A stretch of DNA of 64,000 bases, from the NCBI GenBank assembly GCA_028277885.1, contig JANQFK010000022.1, positions 302,052-366,051 on the forward strand, in the 5' to 3' direction. This DNA is from Myxococcota bacterium (GTDB taxonomy: Bacteria; Myxococcota_A; UBA9160; UBA6930). The position numbers and the translations under genes are program-made. Positions 63,674-64,000 of this stretch are shown here, in pieces (position 1 is the first letter of the stretch; each line of letters opens with the position of its first letter). The notes below the pieces were generated by a model. The model saw only the letters and a list, made by a program, of their open reading frames with translations, did no database searches and had not been told where the DNA came from.

Positions 63674-64000
63674 GACCCGGCGCCCGAGCCGCCTCCGCGC
63701 GGGTGGCGAGCCTCCACGGTCTCCCGCAGGCGCGAGCGGCTCACGTGGGTGTAGACCTGGGTGGTGGACAGGTCGGCGTGCCCGAGCATGGACTGCACGG
63801 CGCGCAGGTCCGCGCCCCCCTCGAGCAGGTCCGTCGCGAAGGCGTGGCGCAGCACGTGGGGCGAGACCCGCTCCGTCGGGATCCCCGCCCGCCGGGCCAG
63901 GCCGCGCAGGCGCGTGAAGAAGTTCTGGCGCGTCATGGCCGAGCCGCGGCGCGAGAGGAAGAGCGCGTCCGTGGCCCGGCGGGCCTTCTCGAGCAGCCGC
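63670..64000 (-). CDS. Tyrosine recombinase XerC/XerD, C-terminal part (5' end outside window)
   Basis: Last ~110 residues. The catalytic box [19 protein letters not shown] (HxxR), then [20 protein letters not shown] (H/W-GH and nucleophile Tyr in TQVYTHV). The upstream codons to the window edge continue in frame ([17 protein letters not shown]), so the ATG at 63936 is internal. Chromosome-dimer resolution at dif; XerD versus XerC cannot be settled. Overlaps the nucleotidyltransferase start by 4 nt. Confidence 0.9.
   Translation of the reverse strand, partial: RLLEKARRATDALFLSRRGSAMTRQNFFTRLRGLARRAGIPTERVSPHVLRHAFATDLLEGGADLRAVQSMLGHADLSTTQVYTHVSRSRLRETVEARHPRGGGSGAGS

Overview
Very GC-rich (roughly 70% or more by eye), densely coded chromosomal DNA with no gene-free stretch above 300 bp, no rRNA, tRNA, CRISPR array, phage or insertion sequence. 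It carries housekeeping genes (xerC/D, tRNA nucleotidyltransferase, scpA, scpB, rluB) beside secreted multihaem and Ca-binding proteins, a PEP-CTERM protein, a selenoprotein and many lipid or amino-acid catabolic enzymes. This suits a high-GC, Gram-negative, deltaproteobacterial-type heterotroph (Myxococcota/Binatota-like). That placement is inference from gene content. Many genes overlap by 4 nt (ATGA, GTGA or TTGA).

Layout. 1-832: end of an amidase. 4911-826 (minus): periplasmic metal/redox operon of TlpA-like thioredoxin, NPCA-repeat/OmpA-like protein, Cys/His-rich small protein and a multicopper oxidase fused to a CopB-like barrel. 4977-10297: proline-rich membrane protein, secreted VWA protein, and a secreted beta-propeller/dihaem protein. 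10496-15262: frameshifted flavin monooxygenase, MBL-fold hydrolase, epoxide-hydrolase-like enzyme, secreted M20 amidohydrolase. 15500-19337: coupled operon of GNAT, cysteine-dioxygenase-like cupin, two small membrane proteins, a ferric-reductase-like/Rieske fusion and a membrane-anchored protein. 19344-26428: DMT exporter, ATP-grasp ligase, Rieske/ThDP fusion enzyme, cation/proton antiporter with an RCK_C partner, aldo/keto reductase.

26425-32119 (minus): SGNH hydrolase, an uncharacterised conserved protein, GST, LolA-like protein, MFS exporter. 32242-37997 (plus): P-loop kinase, HAD phosphatase, amino-acid dehydrogenase and a three-gene 2-oxoacid:ferredoxin oxidoreductase; a threonine-dehydratase-like enzyme converges on it. 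38949-44373: TolB/FlgO-like and HAMP proteins, FGGY kinase, alkyl-DHAP-synthase-like flavoenzyme and a di-iron hydroxylase (possible ether-lipid genes). 44508-51866: M20 carboxypeptidase, Gfo/Idh/MocA, PilZ, PhyH, GT2, SDR, PLC-X-like lipoprotein, PEP-CTERM protein. 51928-56813: patatin, SSS symporter pair, SRAP protein, a SelW-like selenoprotein whose UGA codon is followed by a SECIS-like hairpin, and a DUF368 protein. 56998-64000: Ca-motif lipoprotein, CAP protein, unknown secreted protein, then the rluB-scpB-scpA-cca-xer block.

The most notable signals are the selenoprotein gene (hidden by its in-frame UGA), a two-copy 65-bp double-hairpin repeat, TANNNT boxes 6-8 nt before start codons that lack a Shine-Dalgarno (leaderless transcription), convergent gene pairs sharing palindromic stop codons, and several domain fusions (CopA-CopB, Rieske-ThDP, ferric reductase-Rieske).
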